From: RGZA01 sp041917755
Lineage (GTDB): Bacteria; Pseudomonadota; Alphaproteobacteria; UBA9219; RGZA01
DNA length: 64,000 bases
Reading direction: 5' to 3'
Assembly (NCBI GenBank): GCA_041917755.1
Contig: JAYRWY010000003.1
Span: forward strand, 1 to 64,000
The position numbers were made by a program, and so were the translations under genes. Every line of letters starts with the position of its first letter. Positions within the stretch are counted from its first letter, which is position 1. The notes under the pieces are model-generated. The model worked only from the letters and a program-made list of their open reading frames with translations. It made no database searches and had not been told where the DNA came from. Positions 9,142 through 19,103 of this stretch are shown in pieces.

Positions 9142-10340
9142 ACTTACCCATTGAGCTGATTGCATGTGGTCTAGGCGGTGTTGTTGTTGGATTTATTATT
9201 TCGCGAATTTTTGAAGGTTTAAATCGCAAACGATTGGCCGAGCAATTTAAGGCACTGTCCAATGAAGCCTTAACAGCCAACCTTGATGTACTTTTAAATC
9301 TTGCGAAGAATGAATTATCGCATGAGCGCGAAAATGCCCGTCATGATTGGGAAAAACGCACGCATAATGTTGCTGAGATGTTAAAGCCATTGGAGCTGCG
9401 ATTAACCCAATTGCAAACCCAAACTGGCGAAATGGAAAAAGCGCGTATTGGTGCCTATGAAGGCCTTAAGCAGCATCTTGCTCAAATGGCTGAAACACAG
9501 ACGCAACTACGCAGTGAAACTACCCAATTAAAGCAAGCATTGCGTAAACCGGAGGGGCGTGGCCGTTGGGGTGAAATGCAATTGAAGCGCGTGCTTGAAA
9601 TGTCGGGCATGATTGCGCATTGTGATTTTACCGAACAAACCAATACCACCACGCAGGATAATCAACGCCTTCGCCCAGATGTGATTGTGCATTTGCCCGG
9701 TGACCGTCAAATTGTGATCGATTGTAAAACGCCGCTAGATGCCTTGCTGGATATTACAAATGCAGAACCAGACCAAATCGCGCTCACCCATCAACGTCAT
9801 GCACGGCATTTGCGTGAGCATGTAAAAAGCCTTAGCCAAAAAGCCTATTGGGATCAATTCAAGCAATCACCTGACTTTGTGGTGATGTTTGTTCCCGGCG
9901 AACATTTTTTATCAATTGCCTTACAAAACGATCCAGAATTATTCGATTTTGCATTTAAAAGCCGGGTAATTATGGCCACGCCAATCAATCTGATTGGTCT
10001 TTTAAAAACAGTTGCCCATGCATGGCGTCAAGAAAAATTGGCCGAACAAGCGCAGAAGATTGCAAGTTTAGGCAAAGATTTATACGAGGCTATGGCATCA
10101 TTTGCAGGGCATTTTGAGAACATTGGCGATAGCCTTCGCAAAACGATTGATCATTATAATAAATCTGTCGGATCGTTTGAGGGGCGCGTTCTATCCCGCG
10201 CGCGTCGCTTAGCTGACGAGTACAGCATTGAAAGTGATAAGAAAATTGCTGTGTTAGAGACCGTGGATGTTGCCCCGCGTCAGCTGGCTTCAGCTGCAGA
10301 TGACGATAAAGTCATCGAAAAAAAGCAAGAAGTGGCTTGA
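9138..10340 (+). CDS. rmuC: RmuC family DNA recombination protein
   Basis: The 400-residue protein has an N-terminal membrane anchor (LIACGLGGVVVGFIISRIF), a long coiled-coil stretch (about 25-135), and the RmuC core with GRWGEMQLKRVLEMSGM, RPDVIVHLPGDRQIVIDCK and VVMFVPGEHFLSIAL. RmuC proteins are nuclease-like factors that limit recombination at short inverted repeats. The start codon overlaps the stop of the upstream GT41 gene. In alphaproteobacteria rmuC is commonly found beside def-fmt, as here. Confidence 0.93.
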   Translation: MNLPIELIACGLGGVVVGFIISRIFEGLNRKRLAEQFKALSNEALTANLDVLLNLAKNELSHERENARHDWEKRTHNVAEMLKPLELRLTQLQTQTGEMEKARIGAYEGLKQHLAQMAETQTQLRSETTQLKQALRKPEGRGRWGEMQLKRVLEMSGMIAHCDFTEQTNTTTQDNQRLRPDVIVHLPGDRQIVIDCKTPLDALLDITNAEPDQIALTHQRHARHLREHVKSLSQKAYWDQFKQSPDFVVMFVPGEHFLSIALQNDPELFDFAFKSRVIMATPINLIGLLKTVAHAWRQEKLAEQAQKIASLGKDLYEAMASFAGHFENIGDSLRKTIDHYNKSVGSFEGRVLSRARRLADEYSIESDKKIAVLETVDVAPRQLASAADDDKVIEKKQEVA

Positions 10341-10395
10341 AATCAATAGGTTGAAGCACATATATTTCTTTAAATCTTTTATGTGAAAATAGACC

Positions 10396-10938
10396 ATGGT
10401 TTTAAAACTAAGAATTGTACCAGACCCCGTATTACGCAAGATGGCCGATCCTGTAAAAACAGTCGATCGCGAAGTAAGCCGTTTTATGCATGAAATGCTT
10501 GAAACCATGTACAAAAGTGCAGGGGTGGGTCTGGCTGCACCACAGGTTGGTGAATTGAAACGAGTGATTGTGGTGGATGTTGCCGAAGAGCAAAACGCTG
10601 AGCATGCCTTCATGATGGCAGATCCTGAAATCACATGGCGTTCGGAGGAATTATTCACCTACCGCGAAGGCTGCCTTTCCATACCCGGCCAATATGCCGA
10701 AGTAACCCGCCCAAAACGTATTCGCCTGAATTACACAGATGTTAACAATAAGCGGGTTGAGATGGAGGCCGAAGATTTGCTTTCCACCTGTATCCAGCAT
10801 GAAATTGACCATTTAAATGGCGTTTTATTCGTGGATTATGTTTCAAAGCTTAAGCGCGATATGATGCTTAAGCGCGTTGAAAAAGCCCAACGTTTAGCCG
10901 CAGAAGATAGTGAAAAGCTGGGTGGTAAGTCCCTCTAG
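10396..10938 (+). CDS. def: Peptide deformylase
   Basis: The 180-residue enzyme removes the formyl group from the N-terminal methionine of new proteins. All three metal-site motifs are present: GVGLAAPQVG, EGCLSIPG and QHEIDHLNG, giving the Cys and two His ligands and the catalytic Glu. Length is typical. It is followed within 20 bp by fmt, the enzyme that adds the formyl group to initiator tRNA, in the common def-fmt arrangement. Confidence 0.97.
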   Translation: MVLKLRIVPDPVLRKMADPVKTVDREVSRFMHEMLETMYKSAGVGLAAPQVGELKRVIVVDVAEEQNAEHAFMMADPEITWRSEELFTYREGCLSIPGQYAEVTRPKRIRLNYTDVNNKRVEMEAEDLLSTCIQHEIDHLNGVLFVDYVSKLKRDMMLKRVEKAQRLAAEDSEKLGGKSL

Positions 10939-10958
10939 TTTTGTCTATCTTGCTGGGC

Positions 10959-11894
10959 ATGAATTCAACCTTAAAGCCATTACGTATCATTTTTATGGGC
11001 ACGCCGGAATTTTCCGTTGCGGCGCTCAATGCCTTGCTTGATGCAGGGTATCAGGTGGTTTGTGTGTATAGTCAACCGCCGCGTCCAGCTGGCCGTGGCC
11101 ATGCTATTCAAAAATCAGCCGTGCATCTTGCTGCTGAAGCGCGCGCAATTCCTGTGCGCACCCCAACCAGCCTTAAGCAGGTGGATGAACAGCAGGCTTT
11201 TGCCGACTTAAATGCGGATGTGGCCGTTGTGGTGGCCTATGGTCTATTGTTACCAAAGCCAATTCTTGATGCGCCAAGATTGGGGTGTATCAATATTCAT
11301 GCATCTTTGTTGCCGCGCTGGCGTGGGGCCGCGCCCATTCAGCGCGCAATCCTTGCCGGTGATGCAGATAGCGGCGTCACGATTATGCAGATGGATGTGG
11401 GGCTTGATACCGGTGCGATGTGGCTCAAGCGTAGTGTTCCCATCACGACGCATACGACAGCGGGTTTATTGCACGATGAATTATCTAGGTTAGGCGCGCT
11501 AATGATTGTGGAGGCATTGCCACAAATCGATGCAGGAACACTGCAAGCAACTCAGCAGCCAGAGCAGGGCGTAACTTATGCTGCGAAGCTCACAAAAGAT
11601 GAAGGTCGCATAAATTGGCAAGACAGTGCGGCGGAAATTGAACGCAAGCTGCGTGGTTTGTCGCCATGGCCGGGTGTATATTTTGAAAGCCGCGGTGAAC
11701 GTATCAAAGTTATCGAAGCCAGTGTTGTGTTCGGTATGCATGGGCCAAGCGGCACTTTACTGAATGATGACTTTACAATTGCATGTGGTGAAGATGCGAT
11801 TGCTTTAACAAAAGTGCAGCGCCAAGGACGCGCTATAACCGATGGTGCATCATTTCTTCGCGGTTTTTCAGTCAAGATTGGCGAGCAGTTATAA
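10959..11894 (+). CDS. fmt: Methionyl-tRNA formyltransferase
   Basis: The 311-residue protein transfers a formyl group from 10-formyl-THF to Met-tRNAi. It starts with LRIIFMGTPEFSV, carries the catalytic INIHASLLPRWRGAAPIQRA segment with Asn and His, and the distal MDVGLDTG Asp. The C-terminal OB-like domain covers roughly the last 100 residues. The ATG at 10959 is preferred over a TTG 18 bp upstream. The stop and the truA start overlap as TAATG, so the two are translationally coupled. Confidence 0.96.
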   Translation: MNSTLKPLRIIFMGTPEFSVAALNALLDAGYQVVCVYSQPPRPAGRGHAIQKSAVHLAAEARAIPVRTPTSLKQVDEQQAFADLNADVAVVVAYGLLLPKPILDAPRLGCINIHASLLPRWRGAAPIQRAILAGDADSGVTIMQMDVGLDTGAMWLKRSVPITTHTTAGLLHDELSRLGALMIVEALPQIDAGTLQATQQPEQGVTYAAKLTKDEGRINWQDSAAEIERKLRGLSPWPGVYFESRGERIKVIEASVVFGMHGPSGTLLNDDFTIACGEDAIALTKVQRQGRAITDGASFLRGFSVKIGEQL

Positions 11895-12634
11895 TGCAGC
11901 GCTGGAAGCTCACAGTTGAATATGATGGTGCAGGCTTTTCTGGCTGGCAAATGCAGAAAGACGCGCGATCTGTTCAATCAACCATCGAAGAAGCTATCAA
12001 AAAATTTTGTAATGAAGATGTTCGCATCCACGTAGCAGGTCGCACCGATGCAGGTGTGCATGCATTGGCACAAGTGTGCCATGCAGATATTGAACGCGAA
12101 ACCGACGCTGAAACCGTTCGTGATGCCATTAATTATTATATGCGTCATCACCCGGTGATTGTGCTGGATGTGGAGCCGGTAACAACTGATTTTCATGCGC
12201 GTTTTTCTGCGCTATCGCGTCATTACATGTACCGCGTGATTAACCGTCCGCGTCCATTGACGATTGAACGTGGTTTTGCAACACATTTCTATAAGCCTTT
12301 ATCATTGGAGCCAATGCAACATGCAGCGGCACTTCTGGTCGGCCATCATGACTTCTCATCCTTTCGCGCTATCAATTGCCAGTCGCCTTCACCTGTCAAA
12401 ACGATGTTAGAAGCGCAGGTTGAACAGACCGGTAATGAATTCCATTTTAAATTTGGCGCCAAATCATTCTTATACCATCAGGTGCGCAATATGGTGGGTA
12501 GCTTGTTCTTCGTAGGTACCGGCCAATGGAGTGTAGATGATTTTAAACAGGCTTTTGAGGCTAGAGACCGCACCAAGGCGGGGCCTACTGCACCGCCACA
12601 AGGCCTATATTTTACAGGCGTCCGCTACGAATAG
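11894..12634 (+). CDS. truA: tRNA pseudouridine(38-40) synthase
   Basis: The 246-residue enzyme converts U38, U39 and U40 in the tRNA anticodon arm to pseudouridine. The catalytic aspartate lies in GRTDAGVHALAQ, and YDGAGFSGWQ and SFLYHQVRNMVGSL are further family blocks. The start codon overlaps the fmt stop by one base. It is the last gene of the def-fmt-truA run; about 100 bp then separate it from the secretin gene. Confidence 0.97.
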   Translation: MQRWKLTVEYDGAGFSGWQMQKDARSVQSTIEEAIKKFCNEDVRIHVAGRTDAGVHALAQVCHADIERETDAETVRDAINYYMRHHPVIVLDVEPVTTDFHARFSALSRHYMYRVINRPRPLTIERGFATHFYKPLSLEPMQHAAALLVGHHDFSSFRAINCQSPSPVKTMLEAQVEQTGNEFHFKFGAKSFLYHQVRNMVGSLFFVGTGQWSVDDFKQAFEARDRTKAGPTAPPQGLYFTGVRYE

Positions 12635-12732
12635 GCCTATAACCTGCATATTCCTACTTTCAGTTATTGGCCTGCCGCGCTAAAACAGATCCCATAAAAA
12701 TAAAGAAAAACGATAATATAAAAGGGATAGTT

Positions 12733-14670
12733 ATGCGCTTTTGGGTCCTCCTTATATTGCTCTTATTGCCCGTATCAGCTTGTCAGGATGTACAGCTGGA
12801 TAAAATTGATCCTGTGATGGATTTAAATCGTGATGATTACCGCGATTTACGCAAAGAACGTGACAGCAATGAAGGCCCACCCATTCCGCGTGTACCATTC
12901 AAGGCAAGTGCGAATTCAAAAAACAAAATTGCCAACGATAAAATTATTTCAATTTCTATAACCGAAAAAGTTCCGGTTAAAGATGTCTTGCAGGAATTAG
13001 CCAGCAAGGCAGAAGTCAATCTTGAACTTGATCCGCGGATTTCAGGCGGCGTGATTTTTACTGCCATTCGTCAGCCATTTTCCAAGGTACTTGATCGCTT
13101 GTGCAATATGGCTGGTTTGCGGTATAAGGTTGAAGATAATTTTTTGCGAATTGAATTGGATGAGCCGTTTATCAAAAGCTACCCGATTGATTACCTGACA
13201 TTGATACGTAAATCACAAAGTGAAATCGGGATTGCCACCAATGTATTCTCCAGCATTCAGGGTAATGGCCGCAGCAATAACTCCAATAATGGCAGCGATG
13301 TAGCCAGTGGTAATAACTCAACCACCAAGGTCGAAACGCAAGCTATTGCCGATTTTTGGGGAGAAATTGAAGCCAATGTGGAATCCATCCTCACTAATAC
13401 AAAAAGCAGCCGCAACATGCGGGTAGATGGTGAAACGCTTAAAGAGCTTAAACAGGAAGGGATTTCACCTACCAAAGCTTTCTCAATCAATAAGCAAGCC
13501 GGGCTCGTCAGCGTATTTGGCACAGACCGCCAACAGCAAGCTATAGAAGCATATCTCGTAAAAATCAGACGCAACGTCAGTTCCCAAGTTTTGATTGAAG
13601 CGCGTATCATCGAAGTAGAGTTAGATGAAAATTATAAGAGCGGCATCAATTGGCGTTCACTTTTCAATAGTGGCGTCAACGCTGCGGCACGCTTTGGTAC
13701 GGCAGCGGCGGGCGCACCATTCGCGTCTGCGGCTACAGCAACAGATGGCGTAGTTACGCTATCCCTTAAAGATAACGATTTCGCAGGAGTGCTAAATTTT
13801 GTTCGCAGCTTTGGTACGTCGCGCACCCTATCTAGCCCCCGCTTAACAGTGCTTAATAACCAACCTGCAGTGCTTAAAGTCGCACGAAACGAGGTTTATT
13901 TTACCTCCACCATTGAAACCACACCAATTATTGGAACCAACGGAGGTAGTCCGGTGGGTGTGCAACGCACGGTCAACAGCACCCCAAATACAGTGCCAGT
14001 TGGCTTTTTAATGACAGTCCAGCCATCTATTAATCAAGAGCGTGATGAAGTGACGCTTAATCTGCGTCCGACTGTATCTTTTATTGTCGACCGTGTGGAA
14101 GACCCTGGTGTGAAGATTGCCGCTGCTGACGCTAACGTACCGGAGGTGTCGTCCTCCATACCCGTGGTGGCCGTGCGTGAAATGGATAGCGTCCTTACGC
14201 TAAAATCAGGTGCCGTCGCAGTGATGGGTGGTTTGATGCAAGATGCATCAGGTAACCTTGAGAAAGGTGTGCCATTTGCAGACGAAGTCCCTGTATTCGG
14301 TAACCTTGCGAAATCACGCAGTAACGATTCCAAGCTAACTGAACTTGTTATCCTGCTGCGTGCAACCGTCATGAATAACGATGCACCAAAGCCAGATGAT
14401 GCAGATATAGAGCTATATAAGAAATTTAATCGCGATCGCAGACCATTACCTGTTTCATCCAAATCAAATGACATTCAAGCATCAGATGAAGAACTGGATG
14501 GTGAATATGTAGATGATGGTCAGATATTGCCTGCGGTTTCTTCAGCCAAGGCAGCAAGCCGAGTGAACGATACCAGAACATCTGTGAATAACGGGGATAA
14601 GTCGCATAAGAAAAAAGCGACCAAGCATAAAAAGCATAAATCCAAAAAGAAAAAACACCACAGGCATTAA
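12733..14670 (+). CDS. Lipoprotein secretin, GspD/PilQ/MshL type
   Basis: The 645-residue protein starts with a lipoprotein signal (MRFWVLLILLLLPVSAC), so it should be anchored through Cys17. An STN-like domain follows (SISITEKVPVKDVLQELASK to about residue 150), then a Ser/Asn-rich linker. The secretin domain proper includes VLIEARIIEVELDENYKSGI, RTLSSPRLTVLNNQPAVLKV and SGAVAVMGGLMQD. Secretins form the outer-membrane channel of type II secretion and type IV pili, and MshL is the nearest described style. The last 25 residues are almost only Lys and His. The ATG at 12733 has an AGGG site; 22 more codons are open upstream but lack a signal peptide start. Confidence 0.88.
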   Translation: MRFWVLLILLLLPVSACQDVQLDKIDPVMDLNRDDYRDLRKERDSNEGPPIPRVPFKASANSKNKIANDKIISISITEKVPVKDVLQELASKAEVNLELDPRISGGVIFTAIRQPFSKVLDRLCNMAGLRYKVEDNFLRIELDEPFIKSYPIDYLTLIRKSQSEIGIATNVFSSIQGNGRSNNSNNGSDVASGNNSTTKVETQAIADFWGEIEANVESILTNTKSSRNMRVDGETLKELKQEGISPTKAFSINKQAGLVSVFGTDRQQQAIEAYLVKIRRNVSSQVLIEARIIEVELDENYKSGINWRSLFNSGVNAAARFGTAAAGAPFASAATATDGVVTLSLKDNDFAGVLNFVRSFGTSRTLSSPRLTVLNNQPAVLKVARNEVYFTSTIETTPIIGTNGGSPVGVQRTVNSTPNTVPVGFLMTVQPSINQERDEVTLNLRPTVSFIVDRVEDPGVKIAAADANVPEVSSSIPVVAVREMDSVLTLKSGAVAVMGGLMQDASGNLEKGVPFADEVPVFGNLAKSRSNDSKLTELVILLRATVMNNDAPKPDDADIELYKKFNRDRRPLPVSSKSNDIQASDEELDGEYVDDGQILPAVSSAKAASRVNDTRTSVNNGDKSHKKKATKHKKHKSKKKKHHRH

Positions 14671-14747
14671 AAGCAGTTTCAACCACTAGTTGTATGGTTT
14701 AAAAATGCATACACGGCTATTCATTACATAATTCTATGGGGTCACGA

Positions 14748-15404
14748 ATGCGCGCGCGTCACAATACTCACCACCATGCTGGTTTTACCCTTGTTGAAGT
14801 ATCGATTGTGCTGGTTGTTATTGGCTTGTTGATTGGCAGTATTCTGGTAGCGGTAAACATTCTACAGAACGCTCGTATCACCGGCACGATAAGTACGTTG
14901 CAAAGCATCCAATCCGCTATCTCTACCTATAATCAAAATTATGGTGCTGTACCAGGTGATGATGCACAAGCAACCTCGCGTTTTAGCATTGTCACAAACA
15001 GTGGTGGTGGCGACGGTATCGTTGGTACCAGCACAAGCTATAATTCCACCGCGGCGCTTGCAAATGGGAATGGTGCACCTGAAAGCCGTATGATCTGGGC
15101 AGATCTTCGCGCCGCTGGCCTCATTAAAGGGCAGGGTAGTGATGCCACGCAGCCCGGCAATTCATTTGGAGGCATATTCGGGGTTCAAAATGGTGCTTTT
15201 ACCACCAATGGTTTTGCCGACAAGACGAATGTGTTGTGTCTAGACAAGGTTCCTGGCTCTGCAGCAACAATTATTGATCAACGTCAGGATGACGGTAACC
15301 CGCAAACAGGAAATATCCGTGCAGGTGTTGCAATTGATGGTGCAGCAGCTACCAATCCATATGTAGAAACAAGCGTCTACATACTATGCACCCGCGCACT
15401 GTAA
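14748..15404 (+). CDS. Prepilin-like protein (type IV pilin/pseudopilin)
   Basis: The 218-residue protein has a short basic leader ending in Gly followed by the class III signal FTLVEVSIVLVVIGLLIG, with Glu at mature position 5, which prepilin peptidase cleaves between Gly and Phe. The hydrophobic helix continues to about residue 40, and a Gly/Ser/Asn-rich globular part with two cysteines follows. It could be the main pilin or a major pseudopilin of this cluster. The ATG at 14748 has a GGGG site at good distance; one more in-frame ATG lies at 14736. It overlaps the next gene by 19 bp. Confidence 0.85.
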   Translation: MRARHNTHHHAGFTLVEVSIVLVVIGLLIGSILVAVNILQNARITGTISTLQSIQSAISTYNQNYGAVPGDDAQATSRFSIVTNSGGGDGIVGTSTSYNSTAALANGNGAPESRMIWADLRAAGLIKGQGSDATQPGNSFGGIFGVQNGAFTTNGFADKTNVLCLDKVPGSAATIIDQRQDDGNPQTGNIRAGVAIDGAAATNPYVETSVYILCTRAL

Positions 15405-16186
15405 TCTTGAATTCTGAACAAGGTTTTACATTGGCTGAAACCGCAATGGTATTGGCAATATTGGCGGTTGTGATTGGCACGCTGGTGCCTAGCTTTCTAT
15501 CCATCCGCGTATCAGAGCAAGCCAGAACAACTTCTCAAAATTTGCAGACTGTTATGCGCTCCATCGCGGCATTTGTTCAGTCATCAGGCTGCCTGCCTTG
15601 TCCCACGCCGGCCAGCGCCGCTTTCAGTAATGGCCATGGCTATGTGGCGGGCGGGAATGGCACCGCCTGTGGTACGTGTTCTAACCCAACTGGGTTGCTG
15701 CCTTTCCGTTCGCTTGGTTTACAGGAGGCTTTGGCCAAGGATGCCTATGGCCATTGGCTTACCTATGCCGTTGATACACGGCTAGCCAGTTATGTGGCCA
15801 GCGCACCAAATACCCAATTGCCAGTATCGGGCACTAATGGTTTGTGCAGTGTGACCATGGCTACCGCTGCTCCGCTGGATATCCAGCTTAGTAACGGGGC
15901 ACATCAATCGAATATAGCTGCAATGGTATTAAGCCATGGTGCAAATGGCTATGGCGCGTACAGGAATAATCCAAATGACGGCCGTCTGGCGTTTCCAAAT
16001 GCCACTCCGGCATGTTCAGGCACAACAGGGGCTGAGCGATGCAATGCACGGGATAATAATCGGAACTTTATAACGCCCATCGCAGCTGCAGGTAATGATC
16101 CATTCGATGATAACTATCTGTATCTGGATCGCAATTCATTGGTGAGTTATCTGGGCAATCCTGCTTGTACAACAGGGTGGCCATAA
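15386..16186 (+). CDS. Prepilin-like protein, second (minor pseudopilin)
   Basis: The 266-residue protein shows the prepilin cleavage context QGFTLAETAMVLAILAVVIG with Glu5, then a soluble domain with several cysteines (SSGCLPCPTP, NGTACGTCSNP) that may form disulfides. The larger size and Cys content suggest a minor pilin or a tip component. Its start lies inside the end of the previous pilin gene. Its stop overlaps the ATPase start (TAATG). Confidence 0.82.
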   Translation: MHPRTVILNSEQGFTLAETAMVLAILAVVIGTLVPSFLSIRVSEQARTTSQNLQTVMRSIAAFVQSSGCLPCPTPASAAFSNGHGYVAGGNGTACGTCSNPTGLLPFRSLGLQEALAKDAYGHWLTYAVDTRLASYVASAPNTQLPVSGTNGLCSVTMATAAPLDIQLSNGAHQSNIAAMVLSHGANGYGAYRNNPNDGRLAFPNATPACSGTTGAERCNARDNNRNFITPIAAAGNDPFDDNYLYLDRNSLVSYLGNPACTTGWP

Positions 16187-17898
16187 TGAAAAACGTTCTG
16201 AGCTTTCCAGAAATAAACCCAAAACGTCAAATGATCGGGGAATGGTTGTGTGCTCAAGGTATCTTGAATGACGACCAGCTTCGTCTTGCCTTGCATGAAC
16301 AAAAACAGCATCCGGATTTATTGGGACGGATACTTGTAAAGCTGCGCTTTATACAAGAAGAACATGTCATTGAGGCGATTAGTGCGCAAACAGGTTTTTT
16401 AACTGTAAACCTTGCACATACCTCAATTGATGAAGATGCGGGGCGTTTTTGGGATAAAGACATAGCCCAGCGTTATAAAGCCGTGGGCATTATGCTCGAA
16501 GACAATACTTTGTCTGTTGCGATGGCCGACCCATTGGATATCCGTGCCACCGATGCTATCAAGCGACAAATTCCTATGGATTTTGGATTGCGCTTTTTCA
16601 TCGCAACCGAACAAGACATTCAGCAGTATATTGCCCGTGCCTATGGCCGTGCCGAGAATTTCAAATACCACTTAAGTGAAATGGAGCAGGGGCTGATCTC
16701 CCCAGTGCTCGATACAGTTGAAAATCACCCTGTCATTGCCACTGTCGAAGCTTTGCTGGCTGAAAGTGTAGCCAGTGGCGCCTCCGATATTCACTTGGAG
16801 CCGGAAGAAAAAACGGTGCGCATTCGTTTACGTATCGATGGCCAACTTAAAACTATCAGCCTGCTGCATCGTGCCTCTTGGCCGCGCTTGGCACAGCGTA
16901 TCAAGGTTTTGGCAGGCATGGATATTGTTGACAGTCGTAACATTCAAGATGGCCGATTTCATTTACAAATAGCCGGTAAGAATGTGGATTTTCGCGTATC
17001 TATTTTGCCCACCCAGCACGGCGAGAATATTGTCATTCGTATCCTTGATCAGGCGAGGGCCTTGTTACCCTTAGAACAGCTAGGCTTTAGCCAGCAGCAG
17101 GAATATTTATTACGTCGCTTGTGTTTGCGCCCAAACGGCATGGTTGTGCTCACGGGCCCAGTGGGTTCGGGTAAAACCACTACGCTTTACGCACTTCTGC
17201 AATTATTAGACAAGGATACGCGTAGTATTCGTACGCTTGAAGACCCGATTGAGTATCAATTAGAAGGTATTCGCCAAACACAAATCCGTGAAGGCTTCGG
17301 TCTCAGTTTTGCGGAAGGTGTACGTGCGGTTCTTCGCCAAGACCCCAACGTGCTCCTTATTGGTGAAATCCGTGATGCAGATACAGCACAAATGGCGTTG
17401 CGTGCTGCCATGACGGGCAGCCAAATTTTCACAACACTGCATACACAGGATAGTTTCGGGGTGTTCCCGCGTCTGCGTGAATTTGGTTTATCTCCGGGGT
17501 TAATGTCCGGGAATATTACCGCTACAGTAGCCCAGCGCCTGGTACGACTATTGTGTCAGGATTGTAAGACAATGCGTGCGCCCGATGCCCATCTCAAATC
17601 GTTATTGTCCAGCAGCATCGAATTGCCACATAAGGTAGGACACCCTGTGGGCTGCCCGGCATGTGATGATACAGGATATAAGGGACGTATCGTTATTTCA
17701 GAAGTATTACCCATCGATGCTGAATTGGACGAATTGATTGTCAGCAGTGCATCGCGCGCGCAATTACTGCATGCCGCCAAGTCCAAAGGTTTTATCAGCA
17801 TGGCCCAAGATGGCCTGAGTAAACTTGCCGAAGGCTTGATTAGTTTAGAAAGCCTCATGGCTGAGGTGGATCTCATCCATGCATCTGGCGGGAGCTAG
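16186..17898 (+). CDS. GspE/PilB-type secretion or pilus assembly ATPase
   Basis: The 570-residue ATPase has an N-terminal GspE-N domain (about 15-150), then the hexameric motor with Walker A GPVGSGKTTTLYALLQ, the Asp box around DPIEYQLEGIRQTQIRE, and Walker B with LLIGEIRDADTAQMAL and the His box TTLHTQDS. A C-terminal tetracysteine zinc motif (CQDCK then GCPACDDTGYKG) is complete. Such ATPases drive assembly of pilin or pseudopilin fibres from the cytoplasm. ATG at 16186 overlaps the stop of the minor pilin gene. There is no second PilT-like retraction ATPase in the window. Confidence 0.93.
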   Translation: MKNVLSFPEINPKRQMIGEWLCAQGILNDDQLRLALHEQKQHPDLLGRILVKLRFIQEEHVIEAISAQTGFLTVNLAHTSIDEDAGRFWDKDIAQRYKAVGIMLEDNTLSVAMADPLDIRATDAIKRQIPMDFGLRFFIATEQDIQQYIARAYGRAENFKYHLSEMEQGLISPVLDTVENHPVIATVEALLAESVASGASDIHLEPEEKTVRIRLRIDGQLKTISLLHRASWPRLAQRIKVLAGMDIVDSRNIQDGRFHLQIAGKNVDFRVSILPTQHGENIVIRILDQARALLPLEQLGFSQQQEYLLRRLCLRPNGMVVLTGPVGSGKTTTLYALLQLLDKDTRSIRTLEDPIEYQLEGIRQTQIREGFGLSFAEGVRAVLRQDPNVLLIGEIRDADTAQMALRAAMTGSQIFTTLHTQDSFGVFPRLREFGLSPGLMSGNITATVAQRLVRLLCQDCKTMRAPDAHLKSLLSSSIELPHKVGHPVGCPACDDTGYKGRIVISEVLPIDAELDELIVSSASRAQLLHAAKSKGFISMAQDGLSKLAEGLISLESLMAEVDLIHASGGS

Positions 17899-17900
17899 CC

Positions 17901-19103
17901 ATGCCTCATTACGCGTATCGTGCGGTAAATGAACAAGGCATGGTCAATAAAGGCGAGGCCCTTGCTGCCAACGAGAACGAGCTGTATGCCAAACTTCAGC
18001 AGCAGGGTTTAAATCTGATTGATTGCCACGATCGGCATGATGGTCAAAAATTATTTCAAAAAAAAATGAAACTAGCAGAACAGGTACTGCTATGTCGCCA
18101 TCTAGTCATGCTCACCAAGGCAGGGGTTCCCGTCCATACAGCACTTGAAGATGTCTTACCAGCTCTGCCTGGCAATATCCGGCATAATGTCAGTTTAATT
18201 CTAGGCAATATAACAAGTGGTCAAAGCTTATCGTCATGCTTTGCTGAATCCAGTATGAAATTTGATCCGTTATTTTCCTTATTGCTAAGCGCCGGTGAAA
18301 AAACAGGAAAAATTACACAGGCACTGGAATATCTCTACGAAACTTTGAATTGGAAGCAGGATTTTACCCAAAAATTGCAGCGCGCCTTATCATATCCATT
18401 ATTACAAACAGCCATTGCCGGTACCGCAGTGGTTGTGCTGATGACAATCGCGGTTCCGCAAATCATCCAGTTACTTGAAGTGATCGGCGAGCACTTACCC
18501 ATTGCATCGGTTGCATTATTGTGGGGTATGAAACTTTTGGGTGCGGCAATTATTGTATTGGCCGTTTGCTCACTTGCAGCGGTAGTGTTTTTGCCATTTA
18601 TCAAAAAAATGCATAATGACATCGCTGAATATATCGACCGTCTATGTCTTTCATTGCCTGTCATTGGGCCCTTATTTAAAAAGGTTGAATTGGCACAAAT
18701 AACCCATGTGTTCTCTGCAATGCTTGGTAGCGGGGTTCAGATGATGGAGGCATTGCAGTTGCTTCCCACTTTGACAAATAATACCGCCATGGCCGCATCA
18801 TTGCGCCAAGCAGCTGAGCAGGTAAGAGGCGGGCAGGGCTTAAGTGCCGTATTAACCAAACAATTGCTGATTCCCCCTTATGTCATTCGCATCCTAAAAA
18901 TAGGCGAAGACAGCGGCAAAATGAGCGAAAGCCTTCGCCATATTTCACATGTTTATCAGGAAGAAAGCCGACAGGCCCTCGATCAGCTACTTAAAATTAG
19001 TAGTCTGTTCATCACTGTTGCGGTAGGCTTAATCCTTATATTGATGGTTAGCGGTGTCATGGTGCCGCTGTACCGTGGCATTAGTCATATGGTGGCTACA
19101 TGA
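17901..19103 (+). CDS. GspF/PilC-type inner membrane platform protein
   Basis: The 400-residue protein has two copies of the T2SF domain: the first around LLCRHLVMLTKAGVPVHTAL, the second around LAQITHVFSAMLGSGVQMMEAL, each followed by membrane helices. The C-terminus (ITVAVGLILILMVSGVMVPLY) is typical. It lies 2 bp after the ATPase gene and overlaps the next gene by 4 bp (ATGA), so it belongs to the same operon. It forms the membrane base on which the ATPase works. Confidence 0.93.
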   Translation: MPHYAYRAVNEQGMVNKGEALAANENELYAKLQQQGLNLIDCHDRHDGQKLFQKKMKLAEQVLLCRHLVMLTKAGVPVHTALEDVLPALPGNIRHNVSLILGNITSGQSLSSCFAESSMKFDPLFSLLLSAGEKTGKITQALEYLYETLNWKQDFTQKLQRALSYPLLQTAIAGTAVVVLMTIAVPQIIQLLEVIGEHLPIASVALLWGMKLLGAAIIVLAVCSLAAVVFLPFIKKMHNDIAEYIDRLCLSLPVIGPLFKKVELAQITHVFSAMLGSGVQMMEALQLLPTLTNNTAMAASLRQAAEQVRGGQGLSAVLTKQLLIPPYVIRILKIGEDSGKMSESLRHISHVYQEESRQALDQLLKISSLFITVAVGLILILMVSGVMVPLYRGISHMVAT